Positions 24,984 through 34,753 of a stretch of 38,788 bases of DNA are shown one piece after another (position 1 is the first letter of the stretch; each line of letters begins with the position of its first letter). Origin of the DNA: Nitrospirota bacterium. Its GTDB lineage: Bacteria > Nitrospirota > Thermodesulfovibrionia > Thermodesulfovibrionales > JdFR-85. The position numbers and the translations under genes were made by a program. The notes beneath the pieces were generated by a model. It worked only from the letters and a program-made list of their open reading frames with translations. It had not been told where the DNA came from and searched no databases. The DNA lies in contig JAADGG010000001.1 of NCBI GenBank assembly GCA_013152485.1, forward strand, positions 1-38,788, given 5' to 3'.

Positions 24984-25542
24984 CAAGCTGCTGATCATAC
25001 TGCTCGTCCTCGTCTCGCTGGCCGGTGTCGGTTTCGGCGTCTTCTACTTTTACTTCTACGAACCAGCAACAGAACCGGTCCCGGTCAGAGAGGACATCAG
25101 CGACAGCATACTCAAAGAATATACGACACTCAAGATCTTCTATCCGGCGGGCAGCCGGCTCGAACTCGTGGAAAAGAAGGTACCCGGAATACTGTCGTCG
25201 ATAAAGATGGCGGAGATCCTGATACAGGAGTACCTCAGCCTCTCCGGTGAAGCCGGGACAGGCCTGCTGCCCGAGGGCACGAGGGTGAACGGCATATTCA
25301 TAAGCAGCGACGGTATCGTCTACCTGGACTTCAACCGCGAGTTTTCGAGGAATTTCCAGGGGGATGTCTTCGACGAGTACATGCTGCTGAAAAGCATATT
25401 CAATACCATGCTAGGCAATCTCGACGTCAGAGACGTCATGATACTTATAAACGGCAAGGAGACCGAGACCATGGGCGGACACCTGATGATAAACCGGCCG
25501 CTGAAGGAGATCGTAACCCGGGAGATAAGAGTTGAGGAATAA
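24970..25542 (+). CDS. Membrane-anchored GerMN-domain protein
   Basis: A single N-terminal membrane anchor (LLIILLVLVSLAGVGFGVFY) precedes a GerMN domain of about 110 residues: KIFYPAGSRLELVEKKVP, LLPEGTRVNGIFISSDGIVY, LDFNREFSRNF and VMILINGKETETMGG. GerMN is named after the sporulation/germination protein GerM, but in non-spore-formers such genes commonly stand beside amidases, which suggests an envelope or peptidoglycan role here. The ATG at 24970 overlaps the amidase gene by 14 bp; a TTG two codons earlier is the track start. It overlaps murI by 11 bp. I see no spore genes nearby. Confidence 0.83.
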   Translation: MRKGSKLLIILLVLVSLAGVGFGVFYFYFYEPATEPVPVREDISDSILKEYTTLKIFYPAGSRLELVEKKVPGILSSIKMAEILIQEYLSLSGEAGTGLLPEGTRVNGIFISSDGIVYLDFNREFSRNFQGDVFDEYMLLKSIFNTMLGNLDVRDVMILINGKETETMGGHLMINRPLKEIVTREIRVEE

Positions 25543-26401
25543 CGCAGGCAACGGCGGACGGATACGCGACATGGGTTCCGCAGACGGCCCCATAGGGATA
25601 TTCGATTCGGGAATAGGCGGACTTACGGTGCTCAGGGAGATAGTGAAACTCATGCCCCGGGAGGATACGATCTACCTGGGTGATACCGCAAGGGTCCCCT
25701 ACGGCATACGATCTTCCGAGACGGTCATAAAGTATTCACTGGAGAACACGGAGTTTCTCCTCGAAAACGAGATAAAGCTGCTCGTGGTGGCATGCAACAC
25801 GGCATCCGCCATAAGTCTCGACACCCTGAAGAAGACAACCGGGGTTCCGGTCATAGGGGTGCTGATTCCGGGTGCCGAGGCAGCCGTAAGAAGCACCGCC
25901 AACAAAAAGATCGGCGTCATAGGGACGGAGGCGACCATCCGCAGCAGCGCATATCAGAGGGCGATCGTTTCGATCGACCCAGGGGCGGAAGTCATAGGGG
26001 TGGCATGTCCGCTGTTCGTGCCCCTTGTCGAGGAAGGATGGACGGACGGAGAGATAGCCCGCAGTGTGGCCGTCGAGTACCTCAGCCGGCTCAAGGAAAG
26101 CGGCATAGACACCCTTGTGCTGGGATGCACGCACTATCCCATGCTCAAAGGGACGATAAAAGAGGTGGTCGGAGACGGAATAACGCTCATAGACTCGGCA
26201 GTGGAGACGGCCATAGCCGTCAGGGAAGTCCTCGAGACGGGCGGGCTGCAAAAGAGACGGAACGATTCACCGGCAAGGAAGTTTTTTGTGACCGACGACC
26301 CGGAGCGGTTCCGGAAGGTGGGAGAGAGGTTTCTGGGACACGGAATAGCATGTATTGAGAAGGTCGAGATACCGAGAGCAAGGCAGGCCTTGAAACGCTG
26401 A
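25532..26401 (+). CDS. murI: Glutamate racemase
   Basis: Makes D-glutamate for peptidoglycan. It has both catalytic cysteines, in VVACNTASA and LGCTHYPML, the aspartate-bearing FDSGIGGLTVLREI and GDTARVPYG. Length is about 289 aa. The TTG at 25532 is preferred over the ATG at 25571 because GGGAG lies 7 nt upstream of it and nothing lies before the ATG; this leaves a 13-residue N-terminal extension. Overlap with the GerMN gene supports translational coupling. About 95 bp separate it from rph, with no clear terminator. Confidence 0.95.
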   Translation: MRNNAGNGGRIRDMGSADGPIGIFDSGIGGLTVLREIVKLMPREDTIYLGDTARVPYGIRSSETVIKYSLENTEFLLENEIKLLVVACNTASAISLDTLKKTTGVPVIGVLIPGAEAAVRSTANKKIGVIGTEATIRSSAYQRAIVSIDPGAEVIGVACPLFVPLVEEGWTDGEIARSVAVEYLSRLKESGIDTLVLGCTHYPMLKGTIKEVVGDGITLIDSAVETAIAVREVLETGGLQKRRNDSPARKFFVTDDPERFRKVGERFLGHGIACIEKVEIPRARQALKR

Positions 26402-26495
26402 AGGCAGCCCCCGCACGCGGCGATCGGGAAATTCCCTACACTCTCGGACTTATTCGCAATCCCGTTGTGAACGCAGACCATACTAAGGAGGAAGG

Positions 26496-27227
26496 ATGAG
26501 GAAGGACGGACGCAGAAACGACGAATTGAGACCGGTAAAGGTTACGCGGCATTTCATCAAACACGCGGAAGGTTCGGTGCTGATAGAAGTCGGACAAACA
26601 AGGGTTATATGTACTGCATCCATAGAGGACAGGGTCCCGCCCTTCCTTAGGGATCAGGGCAGGGGATGGCTGACAGCGGAATACGCGATGCTGCCGAGAT
26701 CCACTTCGACCAGGACCACGAGGGAATCGGCAGCCGGAAAGATCGGGGGAAGGACCCATGAGATCCAGAGACTGATAGGCAGAAGCTTGAGGGCGGTCAT
26801 GGATCTCGAGGCCCTCGGTGAGAGGACCGTATGGATCGACTGCGATGTCATACAGGCCGACGGAGGCACGAGAACGGCATCGATCACCGGTGCCTACATA
26901 GCGCTCGTGAATGCAATGCGGTATGCAGTGAGAAACGGTATCATAGAGAGGAACCCTGTCAAGGATTATCTCGCAGCCGTGAGTGTGGGTGTGGTGGATG
27001 GGGAACCGATGCTGGACCTCTGCTATGAAGAGGATTTCAGGGCGGAAGTGGACATGAACATCGTCATGACCGGCAGCGGCAAGTATGTGGAAGTTCAGGG
27101 TACGGCCGAAGGTGAACCATTCGACAGGGAGACGCTCGAGACACTTCTGACACTCGCTGAACAAGGAATCAGAGAGCTTGTCGGCATACAGAAAGGTGCT
27201 CTGGATGAAGATTCTTTTAGCTACTAA
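26496..27227 (+). CDS. rph: Ribonuclease PH
   Basis: Phosphorolytic 3'-5' exoribonuclease that trims tRNA precursors. The signatures are [16 protein letters not shown] at the N-terminus, [65 protein letters not shown] and [21 protein letters not shown]. Length (243 aa) is standard. The ATG at 26496 is preceded by AGGAGGAAGG. rdgB starts 23 bp before its stop, so the two are coupled, a very common bacterial arrangement. Confidence 0.97.
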   Translation: MRKDGRRNDELRPVKVTRHFIKHAEGSVLIEVGQTRVICTASIEDRVPPFLRDQGRGWLTAEYAMLPRSTSTRTTRESAAGKIGGRTHEIQRLIGRSLRAVMDLEALGERTVWIDCDVIQADGGTRTASITGAYIALVNAMRYAVRNGIIERNPVKDYLAAVSVGVVDGEPMLDLCYEEDFRAEVDMNIVMTGSGKYVEVQGTAEGEPFDRETLETLLTLAEQGIRELVGIQKGALDEDSFSY

Positions 27228-27801
27228 GAATGCCGGCAAGATCCGGGAAATGAACCGCATGTTCGGCGGCAGCGGCATCGAGTTCATCGGTCTCGACACG
27301 CTGGAAGACGTCCCCGAGGTCGTGGAGGACGGCCGCACATATCACGAAAACGCCATGAAGAAGGCGATGACCTACTACAACGTCGCCTCCATGCCTACAC
27401 TTGCAGAGGATTCCGGGCTCGAGGTGGATGCACTCGATGGAGCCCCGGGCATATACTCGGCAAGGTTCGCCGGTGAGAACGCCACAGACGGCATGAACAA
27501 CGAGAAGCTCCTCAGCCTCCTGAAGGGGATTCCAGAGGAGAAGAGGACCGGCAGGTTCGTCTCCGTCCTCTGCCTCGTGGTCGACGGAACACCTTTCTTC
27601 TTCGAGGGAGAGGTGCGCGGACGCATACTCGATCATCCAAGGGGCGAATCAGGATTCGGCTATGATCCGCTCTTCGTGCCGGAGGGCTACAGCCTGACGT
27701 TTGCAGAGCTCGGTGAAGAGGTCAAGAACAGGATAAGTCACAGGGCGGAGGCCATGAGAAAGTTGAAAGACTTCTTGAAGGAACAGTTCGGCAAGCAGTG
27801 A
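27205..27801 (+). CDS. rdgB: dITP/XTP pyrophosphatase (RdgB/HAM1)
   Basis: House-cleaning nucleotidase that hydrolyses dITP and XTP. The N-terminus [15 protein letters not shown], the YHENAMKKA segment, [20 protein letters not shown] and [12 protein letters not shown] are the family hallmarks, and [11 protein letters not shown] ends it. I chose the ATG at 27205, which has AAGGTG 7 nt upstream and gives the normal N-terminus; the track start adds nine residues. It overlaps rph by 23 bp and shares GTGA with the CLC gene. Confidence 0.96.
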   Translation: MKILLATKNAGKIREMNRMFGGSGIEFIGLDTLEDVPEVVEDGRTYHENAMKKAMTYYNVASMPTLAEDSGLEVDALDGAPGIYSARFAGENATDGMNNEKLLSLLKGIPEEKRTGRFVSVLCLVVDGTPFFFEGEVRGRILDHPRGESGFGYDPLFVPEGYSLTFAELGEEVKNRISHRAEAMRKLKDFLKEQFGKQ

Positions 27802-29558
27802 AAAGACTCCTGAAACTATCGTCATCGGTGCTTTCATACCTGAGGCCGGGAAAGCACTCATCCCTCATAGCCATGGCCATACTGGTAGGGGTCCTGAGCG
27901 GAGGGGCGAACATGCTCTTCCGCTCGACCCTCGAGTGGACCAAGACCCTGATATTCCATGGCGGGGCTGAACTGCTCGGCATCCACAAGGGAGGAATATA
28001 CAGGATCCTGATGCCGCTGCTGCCTGTAGCGGGGGCGCTGCTGCTCATCCCCCTGTCTTACAAGTTTCCCGGCATGGTCAACGGCTACGGATTCCCGTCC
28101 TTTCTCGAGAAAGTGAACATCAAGGACGGGGTCATAAAGCTCAAGACGATCCTGCTTAAGATCATCGCACCCGCACTCACGATAGGGTCCGGAGGTTCGG
28201 CCGGGGTGGAAGGTCCCATAGCACAGATAGGCGGCGGACTGGGTTCCCTGACGGGTCAGTTCTTCAAGGTCTCGGGCAACCGCATGAAACTCCTGATAGC
28301 AGCAGGAGCAGCCGGTGGAATAGCCGCAACATTCAACGCCCCCATTGCAGGAGTCATGTTCGCCACTGAGATCGTTCTGCTCGGCAACTTCGAGCTCACG
28401 TCTTTCGGCGTGATCGTCATCTCGTCAGGAATAGCAACGGTCATATCCAGGATATACTACGGCTCGAATCCCGCCTTCATCGTTCCCCAGTATGAACTTG
28501 AAGGCTTGCTGGAGACCCCGCTCTATCTCGTCATGGGGCTGTTCATAGGACCAGTGGCCGTGCTGTATACAAGGTTCTTCTACAAGGTTAAGGACAAGTT
28601 CGAGGGGATGAACACGAGTCCGTACCTGAAGCCCGTGATAGGCGCTTTCATGGTGGGGACGATAGGCATAGTGCTTCCGCAGATAATGGGTGACGGATAC
28701 GAATACATAGAGGAGGCGATCAAGGGAAACCTGACCTTCTCGATCATGTTCCTGCTCATCTTCCTGAAAATACTGGCCACATCCATCACACTCGGCTCCG
28801 GCGGCGCAGGAGGAGTGTTCGCGCCAGCCCTCTTCATCGGGGCCATGATCGGCGGTGCTTTCGGTACGGCGGTCAACCACTTCTTTCCCGCTTACACGTC
28901 GTCGCCGGGCGCCTACGCCATGGTAGGCATCGGTTCGTTTCTCGCCGCCGTCACTCACGCCCCCCTGACCGGGATGTTCCTTCTGTTCGAGATGACCGGA
29001 AACTACAAGATCATCATCCCCACCATGTTCGCCACAACCATCGGGACATTCGTCGCTCACCGTCTGTTCAGGGAGTCGATCGACACATACGAGCTCGCAA
29101 AACGGGGCATCAACATTCATGCAGGCAGGGAGGCCACGCTTCTGAGCTCCATAAAGGTCAAGGACGTGATGAGACGTGATTTCACACCGGTCAGAGACAA
29201 GGTGAACCTGAAAGAATTCCTCAAGCTCGTAATAAACGGAGGCGGCGGGTTCTACTATCCCGTCGTGGACGCGAAGGGTGACATGCTGGGCATAATCTCC
29301 CTTCAGGACATGAGAAAGGTCTTGTTCGAGGACTACATCAAAGAGATCGTCACCGTCGGGGAACTCGCAACCGAAGAGGTGCTCGTCCTCACACCCGACG
29401 ACAACCTCACCACCGCCATGAAGCATTTCGCCCTAATGGACATAGAGGAGATACCGGTGGTCGATCCCGACAACCGGAAAAAGGTCGTCGGCATGCTCAG
29501 GAGAGGAGACGTCATCGCCATCTACAACAGGGAGATCCTGAGAAAACATTCCGCGTGA
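27798..29558 (+). CDS. CLC-family anion channel with C-terminal CBS pair
   Basis: An inner-membrane CLC core (about residues 15-430) with twelve or so membrane helices, followed by two CBS domains (VKDVMRRDFTPVRDKVNLKE and VGELATEEVLVLTPDDNL) that usually sense adenine nucleotides. Filter loops compare with E. coli ClcA as follows: GSGIP is GYGFP, so Ser107 becomes Tyr; GREGP is GVEGP, keeping the gating Glu148; FIIEEM is FATEIV, so the proton glutamate Glu203 becomes Ile; GSGGAGGVFAPAL is normal. Loss of Glu203 suggests a passive channel rather than a proton-coupled exchanger. The start is a GTG overlapping the rdgB stop by 4 bp. Confidence 0.92.
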   Translation: MKRLLKLSSSVLSYLRPGKHSSLIAMAILVGVLSGGANMLFRSTLEWTKTLIFHGGAELLGIHKGGIYRILMPLLPVAGALLLIPLSYKFPGMVNGYGFPSFLEKVNIKDGVIKLKTILLKIIAPALTIGSGGSAGVEGPIAQIGGGLGSLTGQFFKVSGNRMKLLIAAGAAGGIAATFNAPIAGVMFATEIVLLGNFELTSFGVIVISSGIATVISRIYYGSNPAFIVPQYELEGLLETPLYLVMGLFIGPVAVLYTRFFYKVKDKFEGMNTSPYLKPVIGAFMVGTIGIVLPQIMGDGYEYIEEAIKGNLTFSIMFLLIFLKILATSITLGSGGAGGVFAPALFIGAMIGGAFGTAVNHFFPAYTSSPGAYAMVGIGSFLAAVTHAPLTGMFLLFEMTGNYKIIIPTMFATTIGTFVAHRLFRESIDTYELAKRGINIHAGREATLLSSIKVKDVMRRDFTPVRDKVNLKEFLKLVINGGGGFYYPVVDAKGDMLGIISLQDMRKVLFEDYIKEIVTVGELATEEVLVLTPDDNLTTAMKHFALMDIEEIPVVDPDNRKKVVGMLRRGDVIAIYNREILRKHSA

Positions 29559-29720
29559 AACACCCCCGGACGGACTGATGTCCAGGCCACAGCCCTGCAG
29601 AGGGAACACGGCCGTCTGCCGGATTACGGCTGTACCGGTCCCAGAACCGCACCGGACCGAGCCCCGTCCCGCACCCTTTTTTCGGGCAATGCGGCCTGCT
29701 GTAAAAACCCCTGGATATAT

Positions 29721-29728
29721 GCTAAAAT
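29721..29728 (+). promoter_or_regulatory. -10 element of ftsH
   Basis: TGCTAAAAT reads as an extended -10 (TG-C-TAAAAT). The -35 at 17 bp is poor. The predicted start near 29735 leaves a leader of about 105 nt. Upstream to 29559 I see only short GC-rich inverted repeats and a T6 run at 29680-29685, a weak terminator candidate for the CLC gene. Confidence 0.4.
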
Positions 29729-29732
29729 TGTA

Positions 29733-29819
29733 GTGACACTTTACGACCCCGAGGTCAGCTGCTCTTGAACTCTCCGGCCTTGGGCCTTGTCACCGAATCA
29801 CGGACGGGTCTTGCCTGTC
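29733..29819 (+). other. Structured ftsH leader
   Basis: GTGACA (29733-38) pairs with TGTCAC (29788-93) around an internal GGCC-TTG-GGCC, and GACGGG (29803-08) pairs with CCTGTC (29814-19) using one G-U. The ribosome-binding site follows directly. FtsH synthesis is heat- or stress-controlled in several bacteria, so a thermosensor-like role is conceivable but unproven. Confidence 0.3.
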
Positions 29820-29841
29820 TTAAAAACAACGGAGGTTTGGT

Positions 29842-31650
29842 TTGAATATTTATAGAAGCATCTTCATATGGCTGCTTATAGGTGCGCTCATGATCCTGCT
29901 GTTCGACCTTGTCAGCACACCGAGAAAGGCTTACAAGGAGATAACCTTCTCAGAGTTCATATCCAGTGTGGACTCGGGACAGGTCGACGAGATATCCATA
30001 AAAGAGAACGAGGTGACCGGGACTCTGAAAGACGGCTCGAAGTTCAAGACCTATGTCGAGAAATACCCTGATTTCATAAATGAACTCAGAGAGAAGAACG
30101 TAAACATCGTCGTCAAGCCGCCGGCCCAGAATCCCTGGTACGTTACCTTCTTCTTCTCATGGGGACCCATAATATTCCTTGCCCTCATCTGGATATTCTT
30201 CATGCGGCAGATGCAGATGGGCGGCAACAAGGCCCTGTCGTTCGGGAAGGCCAAGGTCAAGCTCGTCTCCGACAAATCGGGCAAGGTGACGTTCCAGGAC
30301 ATTGCCGGGGTTGAAGAGGCAAAGACGGAAGTACAGGAGATCATCGAGTATCTCAGAGATCCACAGAAAGTCACGCGCCTCGGCGGCAAGATTCCAAAAG
30401 GCGTGCTCCTCGTGGGTCCGCCTGGTACGGGCAAGACGCTCCTGGCAAAGGCCATAGCAGGAGAGGCGGATGTGCCCTTCTTCTCGATCTCGGGCTCCGA
30501 GTTCGTCGAGATGTTCGTGGGCGTCGGTGCCTCAAGGGTGAGGGATCTCTTTGAGCAGGCAAAGAAGAATGCACCCTGCATCATTTTCATAGACGAGATA
30601 GACGCCGTCGGACGCCACAGGGGCGCAGGACTGGGCGGCGGCCACGACGAGCGCGAGCAGACGCTCAACCAGCTGCTCGTGGAGATGGACGGGTTCGAGG
30701 GTAAGGAAGGGATCATCGTCGTAGCCGCAACGAACAGGCCCGATGTGCTCGACCCCGCACTGATGCGGCCCGGCAGGTTCGACCGCCAGGTCGTGGTATC
30801 CACACCGGATGTGAAGGGCAGGCTCGACATACTCAAGGTACACGTAAAGAAGATACCGCTGGCAGACAATGTCGACCTCGAAGTGATCGCGAGGTCGACA
30901 CCGGGGTTTTCGGGAGCTGATCTTGCAAACCTCGTGAACGAGGCCGCCTTGCTGGCCGCCAGGAGGTCCAAGGATACGGTCGAGATGGATGACTTCGACG
31001 AGGCAAAGGACAAGGTCCTGATGGGGGTCGAACGCAGGAGCATGATCATAAGCGACGAAGAGAAGAAAAACACCGCCTATCACGAAGCAGGACACACGCT
31101 CGTCGCAAAACTGATACCGGGAACAGACCCCATCCACAAGGTGAGCATAATCCCGCGGGGCAGGGCCCTCGGGATAACTCAGCAGTTACCCCTCGACGAC
31201 AGGTATACATACTCGAGGGAGTATCTGTTGAAGACCCTCAGGGTCCTGCTCGGGGGCAGGGCCGCGGAGGAGGTGGCGCTCAACCATCTGACCACCGGGG
31301 CGGGCAACGACCTCGAGAGGGCGACCGAGCTCGTCCGGAAGATGGTGTGCGAGTGGGGAATGAGCGAAAAGCTCGGGCCCCTCACCTTCGGTAAAAAGGA
31401 AGAGCATGTCTTCCTCGGGAGGGAGATATCCAAGAGCAAGGACTACAGCGAGAAGACCGCAGAAGAGATCGACGAAGAGATAAAGAGCATCGTAAGGGAT
31501 GCATACACGAGTGCCAAGGATCTCCTCACCGAAAACTCCGATATCCTCGAGGCCCTTGCAAAACTGCTCCTCGAGAAAGAGACCCTCGACTCCAAGGAGA
31601 TAGACGCGCTCATCGAAGACGTAAGAAGCAAGAGGACCGTAGAGACTTGA
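29842..31650 (+). CDS. ftsH: ATP-dependent zinc metalloprotease FtsH
   Basis: Membrane-bound AAA+ protease that removes damaged membrane and regulatory proteins. Two N-terminal membrane helices ([18 protein letters not shown] and [15 protein letters not shown]) flank a periplasmic domain. The AAA module has Walker A GPPGTGKT, Walker [12 protein letters not shown], the pore motif ([13 protein letters not shown]) and the second region of homology ([20 protein letters not shown]). The zinc site is HEAGH with a downstream aspartate. Length 602 aa is normal. The start is TTG, fixed by GGAGG 6 nt upstream. folP overlaps its stop by 4 bp (TTGA). Confidence 0.97.
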   Translation: MNIYRSIFIWLLIGALMILLFDLVSTPRKAYKEITFSEFISSVDSGQVDEISIKENEVTGTLKDGSKFKTYVEKYPDFINELREKNVNIVVKPPAQNPWYVTFFFSWGPIIFLALIWIFFMRQMQMGGNKALSFGKAKVKLVSDKSGKVTFQDIAGVEEAKTEVQEIIEYLRDPQKVTRLGGKIPKGVLLVGPPGTGKTLLAKAIAGEADVPFFSISGSEFVEMFVGVGASRVRDLFEQAKKNAPCIIFIDEIDAVGRHRGAGLGGGHDEREQTLNQLLVEMDGFEGKEGIIVVAATNRPDVLDPALMRPGRFDRQVVVSTPDVKGRLDILKVHVKKIPLADNVDLEVIARSTPGFSGADLANLVNEAALLAARRSKDTVEMDDFDEAKDKVLMGVERRSMIISDEEKKNTAYHEAGHTLVAKLIPGTDPIHKVSIIPRGRALGITQQLPLDDRYTYSREYLLKTLRVLLGGRAAEEVALNHLTTGAGNDLERATELVRKMVCEWGMSEKLGPLTFGKKEEHVFLGREISKSKDYSEKTAEEIDEEIKSIVRDAYTSAKDLLTENSDILEALAKLLLEKETLDSKEIDALIEDVRSKRTVET

Positions 31651-32489
31651 GGCTGACCTTCCGCAACTTCTCCCTCGATTTCTCCAGGAAGACTCACGTG
31701 ATGGGGATACTGAACGTCACCCCTGATTCCTTCTCGGACGGAGGCCTCTTCCTCAGCAGGGACAGCGCCATAGAGAGGGCCCTCCGCATGGAGGACGAGG
31801 GGGCCGATATAATCGATGTAGGTGGTGAGTCCACAAGACCGGGATCCGAACCCGTCCCCCTCGAGGATGAACTGAAGAGGACCATCCCCGTGATCGAGGC
31901 CCTGGCGGGAAGGCTGAGCATACCCATATCCATAGATACTTACAAGTCTGAAGTGGCGACAAGGGCGGTGGAGGCCGGGGCATCCATGGTGAACGACATC
32001 AGCGGCCTGAGATTCGACCCTGAAATGGCCCCTCTGCTGTCACGATACGACGTCGCGCTCATACTCATGCACATAAGAGGTACACCGCGGAACATGCAGG
32101 ACAATCCAGTGTATTCAGACCTCATGACGGAGATTTCGGACTACCTGAGAGAGGGGATCAGGCTGGCGGCGGAAAGCGGCATCGCAGAAGAGAGGATCGT
32201 GATAGACCCGGGAATAGGCTTCGGCAAGACCGCAGAGCACAACCTCAGGATAATAAACAACCTCGACGCTCTCTCCGCACTGGGCCGTCCGGTTCTCGTC
32301 GGGGTATCGAGAAAATCGTTCATCGGCAGGGTCCTGAACAACGCCCCTGTCTCGGAGCGTCTCGAAGGAACCGCGGCCGCGGTGGCGGTATCCGTCATGA
32401 AGGGGGCGAACATCGTCAGGGTTCACGATGTCAAGGAGATGGTGCGCGTGGTGAAAATCGTCGACGCCGTAAGAAGAGAGCGGATTTGA
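31647..32489 (+). CDS. folP: Dihydropteroate synthase
   Basis: Condenses pterin pyrophosphate with p-aminobenzoate in folate synthesis, the sulfonamide target. The pterin and pyrophosphate sites are [15 protein letters not shown] and [34 protein letters not shown] and [12 protein letters not shown] follow, with VRVHDVKEM at the end. The TTG at 31647 overlaps the ftsH stop as TTGA; an internal ATG 18 codons later would cut off the first strand. The length, 280 aa, agrees with the TTG. The pheT -35 hexamer overlaps its stop codon. Confidence 0.96.
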   Translation: MRLTFRNFSLDFSRKTHVMGILNVTPDSFSDGGLFLSRDSAIERALRMEDEGADIIDVGGESTRPGSEPVPLEDELKRTIPVIEALAGRLSIPISIDTYKSEVATRAVEAGASMVNDISGLRFDPEMAPLLSRYDVALILMHIRGTPRNMQDNPVYSDLMTEISDYLREGIRLAAESGIAEERIVIDPGIGFGKTAEHNLRIINNLDALSALGRPVLVGVSRKSFIGRVLNNAPVSERLEGTAAAVAVSVMKGANIVRVHDVKEMVRVVKIVDAVRRERI

Positions 32490-32514
32490 CAATCAGGCAT
32501 CTCTTGAATTAAAT
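32486..32514 (+). promoter_or_regulatory. pheT promoter
   Basis: A perfect TTGACA (32486-32491), 17-bp spacer and TTAAAT (32509-32514). The -35 overlaps the folP stop. The leader of about 95 nt has one CCCGG-ATC-CCGGG hairpin; I see neither a phenylalanine-rich leader peptide nor a T-box. Confidence 0.6.
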
Positions 32515-32615
32515 TTAATCACCGTGATTTTTCGTACAACCCGGATCCCGGGACGACACCGTTGTTGCAGACGTCGGTCGAGTCTCTACAGTCGGTCCGG
32601 ACACAAGGAGACCTC

Positions 32616-34691
32616 ATGCTGCTGGCCGTTGAATGGTTGAAGGAGTTCATCGACATCAGGGAAGAGATCCGAGAGATCTCGGACATGCTCACGATGATAG
32701 GGCTTGAAGTCGAGGGAGAAGAGACCTCGCAAGGTGACGCCGTTTTTGAAGTCAACATAACGCCCAACAGGCCCGACTGTCTCAGCGTCATCGGCATTGC
32801 CAGGGAGATAAGGGCTGCAACGGGAAGGACGTTGAAGTTTCCGGAGCATCATGTGGAGGATGAGTTCGAAGGGGATCTCGGTGTCGAGATCCGTTCCCCG
32901 CTCTGCAGCCGTTACACGGGACGGATGATCAGGGGGGTCAGGGTCGGCGAGTCCCCGGAGTGGATGAAGAAGAGGCTGGAGCTTTCAGGCATACGCCCCG
33001 TCAACAACATCGTAGATGTCACAAACTATGTCCTGCTGGAGCTGGGACATCCCCTGCACGCCTTTGATCTCGACAAGCTCGCAGGTAAGGTCATCAGGGT
33101 CGATACCGCCGGGCGACCGCTCACCTTCAGGACGCTTGACGGCACCGAGAGGACCGTTCCCGCAGAGGGCCTCCTGATATGGGACTCTGAAAGGCCGGTT
33201 GCAGTGGCAGGCATCATGGGCGGGCTCGACACGGAGGTCACCGAGGAGACGGTGAACGTATTCCTCGAAAGCGCATACTTCAGGCCCGAATCCATCAGGC
33301 GGACCTCGAGAGCACTCGGACTGCGCACGGAGTCTTCCTACAGGTTTGAGCGAGGCACTGACGTGGAAGGACTATCCGTGGCCCTCGACAGGGCCGCATA
33401 CCTCATAAAGAAACTCTCTGAAGGCTCATCCGTGTCGAAGAAGATAGACGTTTATCCATCGAGGCTGCAGAGGACGGATATACGGCTCAGATACAACAGG
33501 ATAACCCGCGTCCTGGGAACGGAGATTCCCGAAGAGAAAGCCGTGGAGATCCTGGAGCTGCTCGGTTTCTCCGTAACCTCAAGAGACGCCGGCAGCGTCT
33601 CTCTCACCGTTCCGTCGTACAGGGTCGACATCCAGAACGAAACAGACCTCATAGAAGAAGTCGGGAGGCATTACGGCTATGAAAGGATACCGGAAAGGGT
33701 GCCGGCAGCACCGGTCGCCCCGGTTTCTGCGGAGCAGGTATCGGCACGGTCGAAACGGAAAGGCGGGTTTGACGACGTAAAGAAGATCCTGAGGGCGTGC
33801 GGCTTCAACGAGGCGGTAAACTTCAGCTTCATGAACCCCCGCCTTCTCGACACCCTGAACATAGCTGCAGGAGATGAAAGACGAAAGACCGTTCACCTCT
33901 TAAATCCCCTGAGGAAAGAGACGTCCGCTCTGAGAACGCTTCTCCTCCCTTCACTCATTGAAAACCTCGTTCACAATCTGAACCAGGGCATCCGGGACAT
34001 AAAGCTCTTCGAGGTCTCGAGGGTCTTCACGGACAGGGGAGAGAAGCAGCCGAACGAGAAGCCCCTGGTGGGCGGGATCCACCTGTACCAGCACGGACAG
34101 AGACTCTGGGAGGACAGGGTGGAGATATACTACATCCTCAAGGGCGTAATAGAGAAGATACTGCTGTCAAGCATGGCAAGCCCTTATTCGTTCAAACCCA
34201 CGAAGGAGCCGTTCCTGCATCCAGGCAAGTCAGCCGACGTTCATGCAGGAGAGATGCGAATCGGATATGTGGGCTGTCTCTCGCCTGACGTGAGAAAAGC
34301 ACTCGATCTCGAGCACGTAAGGGCGGAAATAGGAGTCTTCGAGCTCGACCTCCAGGGTCTCACCGTATCCGGAGGCGTCAGACCGGCGTACAGCCCCCTG
34401 CCCCGCTTTCCGTACGTGCAGCGTGATGTATCGCTCCTTGTCGACGTCGACATGCCCGCGGAAGAGATACTCTCGCTTATCAGGTCATTTCCTTCAGGGC
34501 TGATCGAGGACACGTGGATTTTCGACCTCTACGAGGGCAAGGGGATCCCCGAAGGCAAAAGGTCGCTGGGATTCACCATAAGGTACAGGGCGGCGGACAG
34601 AACCCTGACCGACGAAGAAGTGGACAGGCTGCATCAGGACATGATCGCTTATCTGGTGAAGAAGACCGGCGGACAGCCGAGAAGCCTGTAG
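32616..34691 (+). CDS. pheT: Phenylalanyl-tRNA synthetase beta subunit lacking the tRNA-binding OB domain
   Basis: The start EWLKEFIDIREEIREISDML and TMIGLEVEG passes directly into FEVNITPNRPDCLSVIGIAR. In ordinary bacterial PheT about 95-100 residues of the EMAP-type OB (tRNA_bind) domain separate these two. The B3/4 editing region (SGIRPVNNIVDVTNYVLLEL, GHPLHAFD, ESAYFRPESIRRTSR), the B5 domain, the catalytic-like core and the C-terminal FDX-ACB anticodon domain (PRFPYVQRDVSLLVDV) are present. The total is 691 aa rather than about 800. The ATG at 32616 has AAGGAG 5 nt upstream. No pheS lies next to it; folP is upstream and a metallochaperone gene converges downstream. The deletion is in frame and clean, so it reads as a lineage variant, not decay. 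Confidence 0.93.
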   Translation: MLLAVEWLKEFIDIREEIREISDMLTMIGLEVEGEETSQGDAVFEVNITPNRPDCLSVIGIAREIRAATGRTLKFPEHHVEDEFEGDLGVEIRSPLCSRYTGRMIRGVRVGESPEWMKKRLELSGIRPVNNIVDVTNYVLLELGHPLHAFDLDKLAGKVIRVDTAGRPLTFRTLDGTERTVPAEGLLIWDSERPVAVAGIMGGLDTEVTEETVNVFLESAYFRPESIRRTSRALGLRTESSYRFERGTDVEGLSVALDRAAYLIKKLSEGSSVSKKIDVYPSRLQRTDIRLRYNRITRVLGTEIPEEKAVEILELLGFSVTSRDAGSVSLTVPSYRVDIQNETDLIEEVGRHYGYERIPERVPAAPVAPVSAEQVSARSKRKGGFDDVKKILRACGFNEAVNFSFMNPRLLDTLNIAAGDERRKTVHLLNPLRKETSALRTLLLPSLIENLVHNLNQGIRDIKLFEVSRVFTDRGEKQPNEKPLVGGIHLYQHGQRLWEDRVEIYYILKGVIEKILLSSMASPYSFKPTKEPFLHPGKSADVHAGEMRIGYVGCLSPDVRKALDLEHVRAEIGVFELDLQGLTVSGGVRPAYSPLPRFPYVQRDVSLLVDVDMPAEEILSLIRSFPSGLIEDTWIFDLYEGKGIPEGKRSLGFTIRYRAADRTLTDEEVDRLHQDMIAYLVKKTGGQPRSL

Positions 34692-34753
34692 CGTGGTCCC
34701 GGAGAGAGACACCTTCTCCCGGCGCATCAGTCTCCGGAACCGGTCTCGTGTTC

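Noticed and set aside
28425-29426. 333-aa minus-strand ORF
   Set aside because: Antisense to the CLC gene; His/Glu/Gly-rich composition and no motif.
30051-31073. 340-aa minus-strand ORF
   Set aside because: Antisense to the ftsH AAA domain; Ser/Pro/Thr-rich shadow.
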